From: Bacteroidales bacterium
Lineage (GTDB): Bacteria; Bacteroidota; Bacteroidia; Bacteroidales; Muribaculaceae
Length of the DNA: 14,149 bases
Assembly: GCA_900752535.1 (NCBI GenBank)
Contig: CAADVV010000276.1
Coordinates: forward strand, 1 to 14,149
Direction: 5' to 3'
Shown: piece by piece, positions 1 through 7,056 of the stretch
Layout of the letters: each line of letters starts with the position of its first letter
Position numbering within the stretch: the first letter of the stretch is position 1
The notes under the pieces: generated by a model
Database searches by the model: none
What the model was told of the DNA's origin: nothing
What the model saw: the letters and a program-made list of their open reading frames with translations, nothing else
Position numbers and translations under genes: made by a program

Positions 1-594
1 GCGCGGGTGGCGGGCAATGTCGTCGACCAGCCCTCGGGGTTCCTCAGCGGGTTAGACACTGCCGGTCGGGTTTGAGGGCGACGTCAGCACAATCATGCGC
101 GTTTTGTCGGTGATGGCGTTTTCGAGGGCTTTGGGTGTCAGCTTGAAGTCACTCTCGATGCCGGCCATGACGGTGACCGAGGTGGCGCCGGTGAGTTTCA
201 CCATCTCGCTGTAGCTTACCCAAGCCGGGGCTGGAATGAGCACCTCGTCTCCGGGATTGAGGATGGCGAGCATGGCGTTGCAGAGCGATTGTTTGGCACC
301 GTTGGAGACAACAATGTCTTCGGCTGTGAATGTCGAGCCGGGATGACGCTGAAGGTCTTTGGCGATAGCTTCGCGCAGACTCATGTAACCCGGTACGGGT
401 GTATAGAAAGTGAAGTCATTGTCAATGGCACTCTTGGCCGCCTCCTTGATGTGCGCGGGAGTCGGGAAATCGGGTTCACCGAGTGACAGATTGATGACAT
501 CGACGCCACGGGCGCGCAGTTCGGCGCTTTTCTGTGACATCGCAAGCGTTTGTGACGGGGCCAGCGAGCTGACCAGACGTGAAATTTCTATCAT
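1..594 (-). CDS. Class I PLP-dependent aminotransferase, probably aspartate aminotransferase (N-terminal part, runs off window)
   Basis: This is the N-terminal ~195 residues of a fold-type I aminotransferase, which moves an amino group between amino acids and 2-oxo acids using pyridoxal phosphate. Visible landmarks are the LSLGEPDF substrate-arm motif (residues 37-43), the phosphate-binding SNGAKQ (97-102), the Trp125 that stacks on the cofactor, and SPSNPTG (172-178), whose Asn175 binds PLP. The PLP lysine lies beyond the window edge. The start is the ATG at 592-594, just below a good promoter. The frame hits TAA at 52-54, directly after NPTGSV, where relatives have Tyr. The same frame then continues with family-like residues (GLVDDIARHPR) to base 1, so this is either a sequence error at a contig edge or a genuine nonsense mutation. 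Aspartate specificity is inferred from overall resemblance. The aminotransferase family itself is very secure. Confidence 0.9.
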
Positions 595-640
595 CTCAAC
601 ATTCTCTTTAAAACGTGATCAATATTTCTGAATAGTTCGG

Positions 641-671
641 CAAAGATAATGATTATCGGCTTTATGCCAAA
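641..671 (-). promoter_or_regulatory. Bacteroidetes-type promoter for the aminotransferase gene
   Basis: Read on the minus strand, a TTTG -33 box (668-671) is followed after 19 bases by TATCTTTG (641-648). This is an exact match to the TTTG-N19-21-TAnnTTTG pattern known from Bacteroides. It gives a leader of about 40 bases before the ATG at 594. The -33 box lies in one arm of a short inverted repeat (GCCAAA at 666-671, TTTGGC at 687-692), which could be chance or an operator. Confidence 0.75.
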
Positions 672-701
672 CCTCCGGGTCAGCTTTTTGGCTATTTCGT
701 T

Positions 702-1769
702 TTAATCGGCCGGGTTGGCGCTCTTCGGGCGCGCTGACCGGCGCCCGAAGAGCGCCAGGTCAATCCATGACCATATCAGACGTCGGGGTTGGTCGAGAAT
801 GACAGCTACGGCGAAGATGGCCGCGAGCGCTCCGAAGATTATAGTTAGACATTCCACAGGGTTGAAAGTGTCGTATATGCTTCGGATGAGAGGCTTGAAG
901 AATGAATCGCATATCAGTGGATTGACATGGAGAAGATAGACAGCAAAAGCTGAGGCGGCCACGTAGTTGATGACGCGTGAATGGGACATCTTCAGACACG
1001 ACGTCCACATCACCAGTCCGGCAGAGGCTGTAACTACGAAGATACTCACATAAGACATGGCTTGTATGTGTCCGACTATGGCTGATACATAATATGTGGC
1101 AACGGTGCACAGTGTGGCGGCAAAGTATATCAAAGCGCCGAGGCGCATCAGTCGTTGTTCGCCATATAGGCGCAGCCAACGCGCCAGAAGGTATAGCCCG
1201 ATGAACGAGAAGGCTGAATATCCATGCACAATAAATTCGGCGGCACTTGTCCAGCCGTAGAACGTCTGGAAGCCGTAGAACGCAATCAGGGTAAGTCCGA
1301 GCTTACGTTTCCCGACCGTATCGGCATATGTGTTCAGCACGGGCGAGAGTATGTAGAGAGCCATATAGGAGGTCACAAACCACCAGGTTCCCGGTCTAAG
1401 TCCCAGGCAGTCGGCGATGTTGGCACCTGACAGCGGCGCCATGCCGGTCTGCAGCATGACGAGATATATGCCGATAGTAAAATATAGAAACTGGAAGATG
1501 AAGTTTGTGAATCCCCTGAGTGTAGCGCGGATACCAAACCATCCGGAAATCATGACAAATACATTGACACAGACCGCCGACGCCGACTCAAAAAATATGC
1601 GTGCGAATGACGAAAGCGGTGATGACGTGATATCCTCAATGCTCGGTTTGCCTAATGACCAGAAGTCGGCATGGAAAATCAGGACGAGAAACATCGCGAT
1701 GATTCTCAGCATCTCGAAATTGGATAATCGGGCGGCACGCGGTGTCTGGCGGGGTGCGGAAGAAGTCAC
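702..1769 (-). CDS. Acyltransferase family 3 integral membrane protein
   Basis: A 355-residue multi-pass membrane protein with the hallmarks of acyltransferase family 3, whose members mostly add acetyl or similar groups to cell-surface polysaccharides. It opens with SNFEMLRIIAMF and contains the family R-X10-H signature (Arg22 and His33 in LRIIAMFLVLIFHA). About ten hydrophobic segments follow, with a central GTWWFVTSYMALYILSP stretch typical of this family in Bacteroidetes and streptococci. The only upstream start is GTG at 1767-1769, because two in-frame TAA codons sit just before it. The ATG at residue 20 is an alternative that would still keep R-X10-H. The gene begins 48 bases after the exporter gene and is probably co-transcribed with it. 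The substrate cannot be read from the sequence. The last ~17 codons lie in a long perfect hairpin. Confidence 0.88.
   Translation of the reverse strand: MTSSAPRQTPRAARLSNFEMLRIIAMFLVLIFHADFWSLGKPSIEDITSSPLSSFARIFFESASAVCVNVFVMISGWFGIRATLRGFTNFIFQFLYFTIGIYLVMLQTGMAPLSGANIADCLGLRPGTWWFVTSYMALYILSPVLNTYADTVGKRKLGLTLIAFYGFQTFYGWTSAAEFIVHGYSAFSFIGLYLLARWLRLYGEQRLMRLGALIYFAATLCTVATYYVSAIVGHIQAMSYVSIFVVTASAGLVMWTSCLKMSHSRVINYVAASAFAVYLLHVNPLICDSFFKPLIRSIYDTFNPVECLTIIFGALAAIFAVAVILDQPRRLIWSWIDLALFGRRSARPKSANPAD
716..757. repeat. Long perfect inverted repeat (hairpin) at the acyltransferase 3' end
   Basis: GGCGCTCTTCGGGCGC (717-732) and its exact reverse complement (741-756) flank an 8-base loop. An outer T-A pair (716/757) makes 17 perfect pairs. 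The hairpin encodes the basic C-terminal tail of the acyltransferase and ends just before its stop. There is no U-run on either side, so it is not a standard intrinsic terminator. It may still protect the 3' end or cause weak termination. Confidence 0.7.
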
Positions 1770-1817
1770 GTCGGAGTCTTATTAGGGAGAGTGAGTCTGT
1801 TGTGGAGCGGTGGATTC

Positions 1818-2462
1818 TCATTTATTTGTCACACCAATGATGCCGGTTATCAATCCGACAAGCGACATAATCAGTAAAATGGTAGCAATCACGCGATTGA
1901 TAATCCACATGGAGCGAACATTGAAGTGTCCGCGCACTTTGTCGACAAAATATGTCACGCCAAACCACCACATGACTGCACCTATGGCGATACATATATA
2001 CCCCGCCACATAGTGATAGGCCCTGAATTCCGGCGCGAGGAAGTTGAAGCGCGCGAAAAGACCTATTATAAAAAATAATATCAGGGGATTGGCGAATGTG
2101 AAGAGAAATCCGGTGGCGAAGTCTCGCCAGTAAGTGTTGGCCTGGACCGTGGGCGCCTGAAGCTGTCGCGACGGATTGTGGAGGAACAGATAGGTGGCGT
2201 AGGCCATCAGCATCACGCTGCCCGCAATCTGCAGACCGTCCTGATTATTTTCTATAAAGTCGGTGACAAACGACAGACCCAGGCCAGTCAGAAGACAGTA
2301 AATCATGTCGCTCAGCGCCGCGCCCAGACCGGTGAACAGCGCAGGGAGTCTGCCTTTGTTGAGTGTTCGCTGGATGACGAGCACTCCGATAGGTCCCATC
2401 GGCGCAGAAATGAATATGCCGACAAGGAGGCCGCTGAACATTATTCCGGGTAAGTGTTCCAT
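1818..2462 (-). CDS. LysE/RhtB-family exporter
   Basis: A 214-residue membrane protein of the LysE family, which exports amino acids and related small solutes. The first segment carries the family-typical SAPMGPIGVLVIQRTL, followed by GLGAALSDMIYCLLTGLG. About six transmembrane segments can be drawn, and the length fits the family norm of ~205-215 residues. The start chosen is the ATG at 2460-2462. A longer frame from a TTG near 2501 would begin inside the promoter and the rpsO terminator and is rejected. Only eight bases separate the -7 box from this ATG, so the mRNA may be almost leaderless. The solute exported is unknown. It shares the minus strand with the acyltransferase gene 48 bases downstream. 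Confidence 0.87.
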   Translation of the reverse strand: MEHLPGIMFSGLLVGIFISAPMGPIGVLVIQRTLNKGRLPALFTGLGAALSDMIYCLLTGLGLSFVTDFIENNQDGLQIAGSVMLMAYATYLFLHNPSRQLQAPTVQANTYWRDFATGFLFTFANPLILFFIIGLFARFNFLAPEFRAYHYVAGYICIAIGAVMWWFGVTYFVDKVRGHFNVRSMWIINRVIATILLIMSLVGLITGIIGVTNK

Positions 2463-2470
2463 GTGGGATG

Positions 2471-2502
2471 CAAAAATACAAAAAACGGTCGAAGAAGACA
2501 AA
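2471..2502 (-). promoter_or_regulatory. Promoter of the LysE-family gene, overlapping the rpsO terminator T-tract
   Basis: On the minus strand TTTG (2499-2502) is followed after 20 bases by TATTTTTG (2471-2478), a full match to the Bacteroidetes consensus. The -33 TTTG is made from the last T residues of the rpsO terminator plus the next G. The start codon at 2462 lies only 8 bases beyond the -7 box. Confidence 0.7.
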
Positions 2503-2538
2503 AAAATGAGCCGGCCCGATTTCGGGCCGGCTCATTTT
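2501..2538 (-). terminator. Intrinsic terminator of rpsO
   Basis: ATGAGCCGGCCCGA (2506-2519) pairs with TCGGGCCGGCTCAT (2522-2535). On the minus strand this GC-rich stem is followed by a run of T (complement of 2501-2506). It lies 46 bases after the rpsO stop. The A-tract and T-tract on the two sides also pair, so it might work in both directions, though no plus-strand gene reads into it. Confidence 0.9.
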
Positions 2539-2583
2539 CGTTGTCGTCAAGCTTGACAGAACGTCGCCTTAGCGGCCTGTGTC

Positions 2584-2859
2584 TTACTTTCGGATACCAA
2601 GCTCCTTGTTGGCGATAATGGCGCGGTAACGGTTGATGTCTTTGCGGATCAGATAGTCCAGCAGACGACGACGTTTACCTACCAGGGCCTTGAGGGCGCG
2701 AGCTGTGGTATAATCTTTGTGATTTGACTTCAGGTGCTGAGTCAAATGAGCAATACGGGTGGAGAATAATGCAATCTGTGCTTCGGGTGAGCCAGTGTCA
2801 GTTTTGCTCTTTCCGTACTTCTCAAAGATTTGAGCTTTTTCTTCAGAATTTAAGTGCAT
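2584..2859 (-). CDS. rpsO: 30S ribosomal protein S15
   Basis: A 91-residue protein, close to the usual ~89. It binds the central domain of 16S rRNA early in 30S assembly. The family core is plain: KYGKSKTDTGSPEAQIALFS (residues 14-33), then LTQHLKSNHKDYTTARAL and LVGKRRRLLDYL, ending in a short basic tail. The ATG at 2857-2859 gives the normal N-terminus. It has its own consensus promoter about 60 bases upstream and a strong terminator downstream, so it can be made as a single-gene message, although read-through from rpoZ is possible because no terminator is visible between them. No pnp gene, a common partner of rpsO elsewhere, is next to it. Confidence 0.98.
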   Translation of the reverse strand: MHLNSEEKAQIFEKYGKSKTDTGSPEAQIALFSTRIAHLTQHLKSNHKDYTTARALKALVGKRRRLLDYLIRKDINRYRAIIANKELGIRK

Positions 2860-2899
2860 TTCTGAGGGTTTGAGTTGGTTAGTGATAGATTAACTGGTA

Positions 2900-2916
2900 C
2901 CCTTTTCTCGAAAGGG
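2900..2916 (-). other. Small hairpin at the 5' end of the rpsO leader
   Basis: CCCTTT (2900-2905) and AAAGGG (2911-2916) form a 6-bp stem with a 5-base loop. Judged from the -7 box, it would sit at or very near the 5' end of the rpsO transcript. It could stabilise the mRNA or take part in S15 autoregulation, but neither can be shown from sequence alone. Confidence 0.4.
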
Positions 2917-2921
2917 CGCCG

Positions 2922-2953
2922 CAAAGATAATGATTTCTTTTTAATCTGCCAAA
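2922..2953 (-). promoter_or_regulatory. Promoter of rpsO
   Basis: On the minus strand TTTG (2950-2953), 20 bases, then TATCTTTG (2922-2929): an exact match to the Bacteroidetes pattern. It lies between the rpoZ stop and the rpsO start and leaves a leader of about 55-60 bases. Confidence 0.78.
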
Positions 2954-2960
2954 TCGCTTG

Positions 2961-3296
2961 TCAGTCAAGATTGGGCTTGTCGGTCGACGGGTTGCGGTAG
3001 ATCAGCTTGTGGTCGAGATATTCCTGTGTTGCGATGAGGGTCGGTTTGGGGAGACGCTCATAGAATTTTGAAATCTCAATCTGCTCGCGGTTCTCGTTGA
3101 TTTCCTCGAGGTTGTCGTTAAGCGAGGCGAATTCCTGAAGCTTTTTCTCAAGCTCCTGTTTCATCTCGGCGGAAATCTGGTTGGCGCGTTTGGAGATTAT
3201 GGCCACGGTCTCATAAACGTTGCCGGTTTCTTCGGCCATCTTCACCATATCGCGGGTGACGGTGTTCAGAGGGGCGTTTGTCTTCTTGTAATCCAT
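2961..3296 (-). CDS. rpoZ: DNA-directed RNA polymerase subunit omega, Bacteroidetes type
   Basis: A 111-residue protein matching the Bacteroidetes form of omega (Rpb6-like), which helps assemble and stabilise the beta' subunit. Recognisable blocks are MDYKKTNAPLNTVTRDM at the start, GNVYETVAIISKRANQIS (residues 26-43, the conserved omega core), NREQIEISKFYERLPKPTLIATQEYL near residues 74-99 and an RNP-containing tail. The start is the ATG at 3294-3296. It follows the bamD-like gene by 60 bases on the same strand, and this pairing is familiar in Bacteroidales, so the two are probably co-transcribed. No terminator is visible between it and rpsO. Confidence 0.93.
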   Translation of the reverse strand: MDYKKTNAPLNTVTRDMVKMAEETGNVYETVAIISKRANQISAEMKQELEKKLQEFASLNDNLEEINENREQIEISKFYERLPKPTLIATQEYLDHKLIYRNPSTDKPNLD

Positions 3297-3356
3297 TGTT
3301 ATGCTGATGGTTATTCTTTTTTTTGTTCTAAATGCGGTTCCGATGTCAGACTGACA

Positions 3357-4163
3357 TTATTCAGTGCGCACGTGACGCTGCGCGATTTTCAGTATGTTGT
3401 CGGCTTCCTGTCGGTTGGGGCTGTCGGGGTAGTTGTTGATAAACGAGTAGTACTCGTCAATCACCTCCTGAAACCTCTCGCCTTTTTTCTCGTCAACGCT
3501 GTTGGCGGCTTCCTGATAGCGCGATTTCAGAATGATGAACTCCAGTTCTTCCTTATACTTGGAATAGGGATAGTCTTTCAAAGCGTTTTGAGCGACAATG
3601 ACGGCGCTCTCATAGTTGTTGCCCATATACGTACCGAGGTTGTAATAGAGTTGGGCGTTCTGGAGCTGTTTGAGAGTGAGCTTGTCCTGAAGCTCGAAAA
3701 TGGCGTTCTGGGCAATCGTGACCTTGTCTGAGCGCGGAAAGAAGTCAAGGAAGCCCTGAAGCTCCTCGATGGCTTTGACCGTGCCGCTCTGGTCAAGCTG
3801 TACGTCAGGAGAGTCAAGATAATATCCATAGCCCGAGTAGAAGCGGGCCAGCTCTGCATATTTCCCTTTGGGATAGCGGGTATAGTAGGTCTTGAAATAG
3901 GCGCCTGAGGTGGGATAATCCTTGTTTTCATAGTTGCTGAGCGCGAGTAGATAGAGCGACTCTTCGGCTTTTTCGGTGCCTTTGAAAACGGTGATGCAGT
4001 CCTCAAGTATTGTCGCAGCCTGGACGTAGTGTTTCTTCTCGAATGCGCGGCGCGCGAAGTCGAGTTTGTAGTCGTAGTCTGTGCTTTTCTGAGCGCGCTG
4101 ATATTCGCCGCACGAGGTCATCACGGCGGCCGCAGCGATCATCAGTAGGATTCTTTTTATCAT
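3357..4163 (-). CDS. bamD: BamD-type outer membrane assembly lipoprotein
   Basis: A 268-residue lipoprotein of the BamD family, part of the BAM complex that inserts beta-barrel proteins into the outer membrane, anchored in the periplasm. The start is the ATG at 4161-4163: it gives a basic-hydrophobic signal peptide ending AVMTSC, with the lipidated cysteine at residue 18. After it come TPR-like helical repeats, beginning with YKLDFARRAFEKKHYVQAA and including ALSNYENKDYPTSGAYFKTY and a PRSDKVTIAQNAIFELQDKL stretch. The open frame extends upstream to 4403, but that extension lacks family resemblance and crosses a likely -7 box (TACCTTTG, 4185-4192), so it is not coding. It is divergent from gyrA and leads into rpoZ. 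Confidence 0.9.
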   Translation of the reverse strand: MIKRILLMIAAAAVMTSCGEYQRAQKSTDYDYKLDFARRAFEKKHYVQAATILEDCITVFKGTEKAEESLYLLALSNYENKDYPTSGAYFKTYYTRYPKGKYAELARFYSGYGYYLDSPDVQLDQSGTVKAIEELQGFLDFFPRSDKVTIAQNAIFELQDKLTLKQLQNAQLYYNLGTYMGNNYESAVIVAQNALKDYPYSKYKEELEFIILKSRYQEAANSVDEKKGERFQEVIDEYYSFINNYPDSPNRQEADNILKIAQRHVRTE

Positions 4164-4184
4164 TAGCGTCTTTCTTACAATCGG

Positions 4185-4192
4185 CAAAGGTA
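4185..4192 (-). promoter_or_regulatory. Probable -7 box for bamD-rpoZ
   Basis: On the minus strand TACCTTTG matches TAnnTTTG and lies 22 bases above the bamD ATG. No TTTG is present at the expected -33 distance, so only half of the promoter pattern is supported. Confidence 0.5.
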
Positions 4193-4283
4193 CGAATTTT
4201 TCTTCAATTAGCCCTCGGTGACGCGCCTTTTTCTCAAAAATCTCAAAGTTCGCAGACGATTTGCGTGTCATATTAAGGCCCGT

Positions 4284-4314
4284 TTTGCCATTTCGTGGAA
4301 AAATACTACTTTTG
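4284..4314 (+). promoter_or_regulatory. Promoter of gyrA
   Basis: TTTG (4284-4287), 19 bases, then TACTTTTG (4307-4314): a full match to the Bacteroidetes pattern. It leaves a leader of about 90 bases before the gyrA ATG at 4409 and faces away from the bamD promoter in the same 245-base divergent region. Confidence 0.78.
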
Positions 4315-4408
4315 TATGTCAATTTCGGCCTTGTGGAGCGGGTTTCCTTCTCCCCTTCCCAAATGTCGTGAATGTCTAAAGAAATACAACTAACCATAAA
4401 CATAAATC

Positions 4409-7018
4409 ATGCTGGAAGAAGATCGAATTATAAAGATCAACATCGAGAATGAAATGAAATCGGCCTACATCGACTATTCGATGTCGGTCATTGTCTCGCG
4501 AGCTCTCCCTGACGTCCGCGACGGACTGAAGCCTGTCCACCGCCGCGTCTTGTTCGGTATGAACGAGATGGGCAACACTTCTGACAAACCTCATAAGAAA
4601 TCGGCCAACTGCGTCGGTGAAGTCATGGGTAAGTATCATCCCCACGGCGACTCGTCAATCTATGGCACAGTTGTCAGACTCGCGCAGCCGTGGGCTCTCC
4701 GCTACTGTCTGGTCGACGGTCACGGAAACTTCGGCTCTGTTGACGGCGACGGCGCTGCCGCCATGCGTTACACTGAGGTGCGTCTTCAGAAGATCGGTGA
4801 GGAGATGCTTGGCGACATAGACAGCGATACGGTTGACTTTCAGCCTAACTATGATAACTCGCGCCGCGAGCCGGTGGTGCTCCCTACCCGATTTCCCAAC
4901 CTGCTGGTCAACGGTGCTTCGGGTATCGCTGTCGGCATGGCGACAAACATGCCGCCCCACAACCTGACCGAGGCCATCAACGCCTCAGTGGCACTGCTAG
5001 AGAATCCTGACATGGAGATATTCGAGTTGATGAAATATATCACAGCTCCCGACTTCCCCACAGGCGGTACAATCTATGGTTATCAGGGCGTGCGTGATGC
5101 TTACGAGACCGGACGTGGCCGCATCATCATCCGTGCCAAAGCTGAAATTGAGACTCAGGACAATCATGAGAACATCATTGTCACCGAGATTCCCTATAAC
5201 GTCAACAAGGCCGAGCTTATTGAATATATCGCCGAGCTGGTCAACGAGCATAAACTCGACGGCATCTCTGACGTCAACGACGAGAGTAACTACAAAGGAA
5301 TGCGTATTGTCATTCAGGTCCGTTCCGACGCTAATGCCAACGTAGTGCTCAACAAGCTCTATAAGATGACTCCCATGCAGTCATCGTTTGCCGTAAACAA
5401 CGTGGCCCTCGTCAACGGACGTCCGAAATTGCTCAACCTGAAAGAGATAATCCAGGCCTTCATTGACCATCGCCATGAAGTAGTTGTGCGCCGCACACGT
5501 TTCGAGCTTAACAAGGCCCGCGAGCGCGCCCACATACTCGAAGGTCTGATTATCGCCTGCGACAACATCGACGAGGTCATCTCTATTATCCGAAACACTC
5601 CGCGTGACGAAGATCCCCGAGAGAAACTCAAGGCACGTTTCGGTCTCAGCGACGCTCAGGCTCAGGCCGTGGTCGACATGCAGCTCAAACGTCTAAGCGG
5701 ACTGGAGCAGGATAAACTCCATGCAGCTTATGCCGAGGTTGAAGCAGACATTGAACGTCTCGAACTTATTCTGAGTGACGAGAATGTCTGCCGCGAACTC
5801 ATCCGCACGGAGCTTGAGGAGATACGTGATAAATATGGAGACGACCGTATGACCGACATAGACTATCAGGCCGGCGATTTCAACGCCGAAGATTTCTATG
5901 CCGACGACGACATGATTATCACCATATCTCACCTCGGATATATCAAGCGCACCCCCCTGAGCGACTTCCGCGCCCAGGGCCGCGGCGGTGTCGGAGCCAA
6001 GGGAGCCGACAGCCGCGATCAGGATTTCATCGAGTCAATCTACACCGCCTCGATGCACAGCCATATTCTCTTCTTCACCCGCAAGGGACGCTGCTACTGG
6101 TTGAAGGTATACGAGATTCCCGAAGGCGCAAAGAACTCCAAGGGACGCGCAATTCAGAATCTGCTCAATATCGACGCCGACGACGCTGTCAACACCGTCA
6201 TTCCCGTCAAGGGACTTAATGACGCCGAGTTTGTCAACTCCCACAATCTTGTTTTCTGCACCCGCCAGGGCGTAGTCAAGAAGACAAGCCTCGCCGCCTA
6301 TTCGCGTCCTCGAGCCAACGGTGTAAACGGCATCATAATCCGCGAAGGCGATCAGCTGGTCAATGTCGACCTCACCGACGGCAATGCCGAAATTATTATC
6401 GCCAACCGCAACGGTCGCGCTATCAGATTCAATGAGTCGAAAGTCCGCGAAATGGGTCGCGTCTCGACCGGTGTGCGCGGCATGACGCTCGACGGAGGCG
6501 ACGACGAGGTCGTCGGCATGATTTGTGTCGAACCCGACAGCGCCAACAATGTGCTTGTGCTCTCCGAGAACGGCTACGGAAAACGCACCGATGTTGGCGC
6601 ATACCGTATCACAAATCGTGGTGTCAAAGGTGTCAAGACCATGAACATCACCGACAAAACCGGCAAACTCGTGGGCATCCTGAGTGTCAATGACGATAAC
6701 GACCTTATGATAATCAACAAGAGCGGCATCACATTGCGCATGAATGTCTCTGCTATCCGGACTATGGGCCGCGCCACACAAGGCGTCAGACTCATCAATC
6801 TTGAGAAACGCAACGATACGATTGCATCTGTATGTTGTGTACCCACTGACCCCGAAGAAGAGGTAGACAACGAACTGATTGAGCAGCAGGCTGACCTCAT
6901 CACTGAGGCCGTTGACGAGATGATGAACTCTGAAGAACCCGACAACGAGGTCGAAGAAATTGACGAAATTGATGAAGTCGACGAGATTGAAGAGTCGGAC
7001 GAACCCAGTGAAGAATAA
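4409..7018 (+). CDS. gyrA: DNA gyrase subunit A
   Basis: An 869-residue type IIA topoisomerase subunit that cuts and rejoins DNA so that gyrase can add negative supercoils. The N-terminal breakage-reunion domain shows SMSVIVSRALPDVRDGLKPV, the quinolone-binding helix GKYHPHGDSSIYG (residues 74-86) and AAAMRYTE with the catalytic Tyr121. A coiled-coil and primary dimer region follows to about residue 500. The C-terminal beta-pinwheel starts with YIKRTPLSDFRAQ and a GyrA-box-like QGRGGVG (523-529), the feature that separates GyrA from ParC. Ser82 aligns with E. coli Ser83, and Gly86 stands at the place of E. coli Asp87. The last ~55 residues are a very acidic tail. The ATG at 4409 gives the family N-terminus MLEEDRIIKINIE. 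The TPR gene follows after 38 bases. Confidence 0.98.
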   Translation: MLEEDRIIKINIENEMKSAYIDYSMSVIVSRALPDVRDGLKPVHRRVLFGMNEMGNTSDKPHKKSANCVGEVMGKYHPHGDSSIYGTVVRLAQPWALRYCLVDGHGNFGSVDGDGAAAMRYTEVRLQKIGEEMLGDIDSDTVDFQPNYDNSRREPVVLPTRFPNLLVNGASGIAVGMATNMPPHNLTEAINASVALLENPDMEIFELMKYITAPDFPTGGTIYGYQGVRDAYETGRGRIIIRAKAEIETQDNHENIIVTEIPYNVNKAELIEYIAELVNEHKLDGISDVNDESNYKGMRIVIQVRSDANANVVLNKLYKMTPMQSSFAVNNVALVNGRPKLLNLKEIIQAFIDHRHEVVVRRTRFELNKARERAHILEGLIIACDNIDEVISIIRNTPRDEDPREKLKARFGLSDAQAQAVVDMQLKRLSGLEQDKLHAAYAEVEADIERLELILSDENVCRELIRTELEEIRDKYGDDRMTDIDYQAGDFNAEDFYADDDMIITISHLGYIKRTPLSDFRAQGRGGVGAKGADSRDQDFIESIYTASMHSHILFFTRKGRCYWLKVYEIPEGAKNSKGRAIQNLLNIDADDAVNTVIPVKGLNDAEFVNSHNLVFCTRQGVVKKTSLAAYSRPRANGVNGIIIREGDQLVNVDLTDGNAEIIIANRNGRAIRFNESKVREMGRVSTGVRGMTLDGGDDEVVGMICVEPDSANNVLVLSENGYGKRTDVGAYRITNRGVKGVKTMNITDKTGKLVGILSVNDDNDLMIINKSGITLRMNVSAIRTMGRATQGVRLINLEKRNDTIASVCCVPTDPEEEVDNELIEQQADLITEAVDEMMNSEEPDNEVEEIDEIDEVDEIEESDEPSEE
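6946..7000 (+). repeat. Low-complexity acidic repeat in the gyrA 3' end
   Basis: Imperfect tandem copies of a short GAA-ATT-GAC-like unit encode an EVEEIDEIDEVDEIEE stretch close to the C-terminus. It is a likely place for small in-frame length changes between strains. Acidic tails are known to tune DNA wrapping by GyrA in E. coli, and a similar role here is inference. Confidence 0.6.
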
Positions 7019-7056
7019 TCACAATTAATCCACCTTAAATAATAAAGAAGACAGCT

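Noticed and set aside
717..756. Reading the acyltransferase hairpin as an intrinsic terminator
   Set aside because: There is no T-run after the stem on either strand; bases beyond it are CAACCCGG on the minus side and GGTCAATCC on the plus side.
2463..2501. Upstream TTG start for the LysE-family gene
   Set aside because: It falls within the promoter -33 box and the rpsO terminator tract, and adds residues not seen in the family.
4164..4403. N-terminal extension of the bamD frame by 80 codons
   Set aside because: The extension covers a -7 box and would bury the lipoprotein signal peptide. The start at 4163 gives the normal family length and a lipobox cysteine at residue 18.
6035..6781. 248-residue open frame on the minus strand opposite gyrA
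   Set aside because: It lies fully inside the gyrA C-terminal domain and has low-complexity, V/D/H-rich content typical of antisense shadows.
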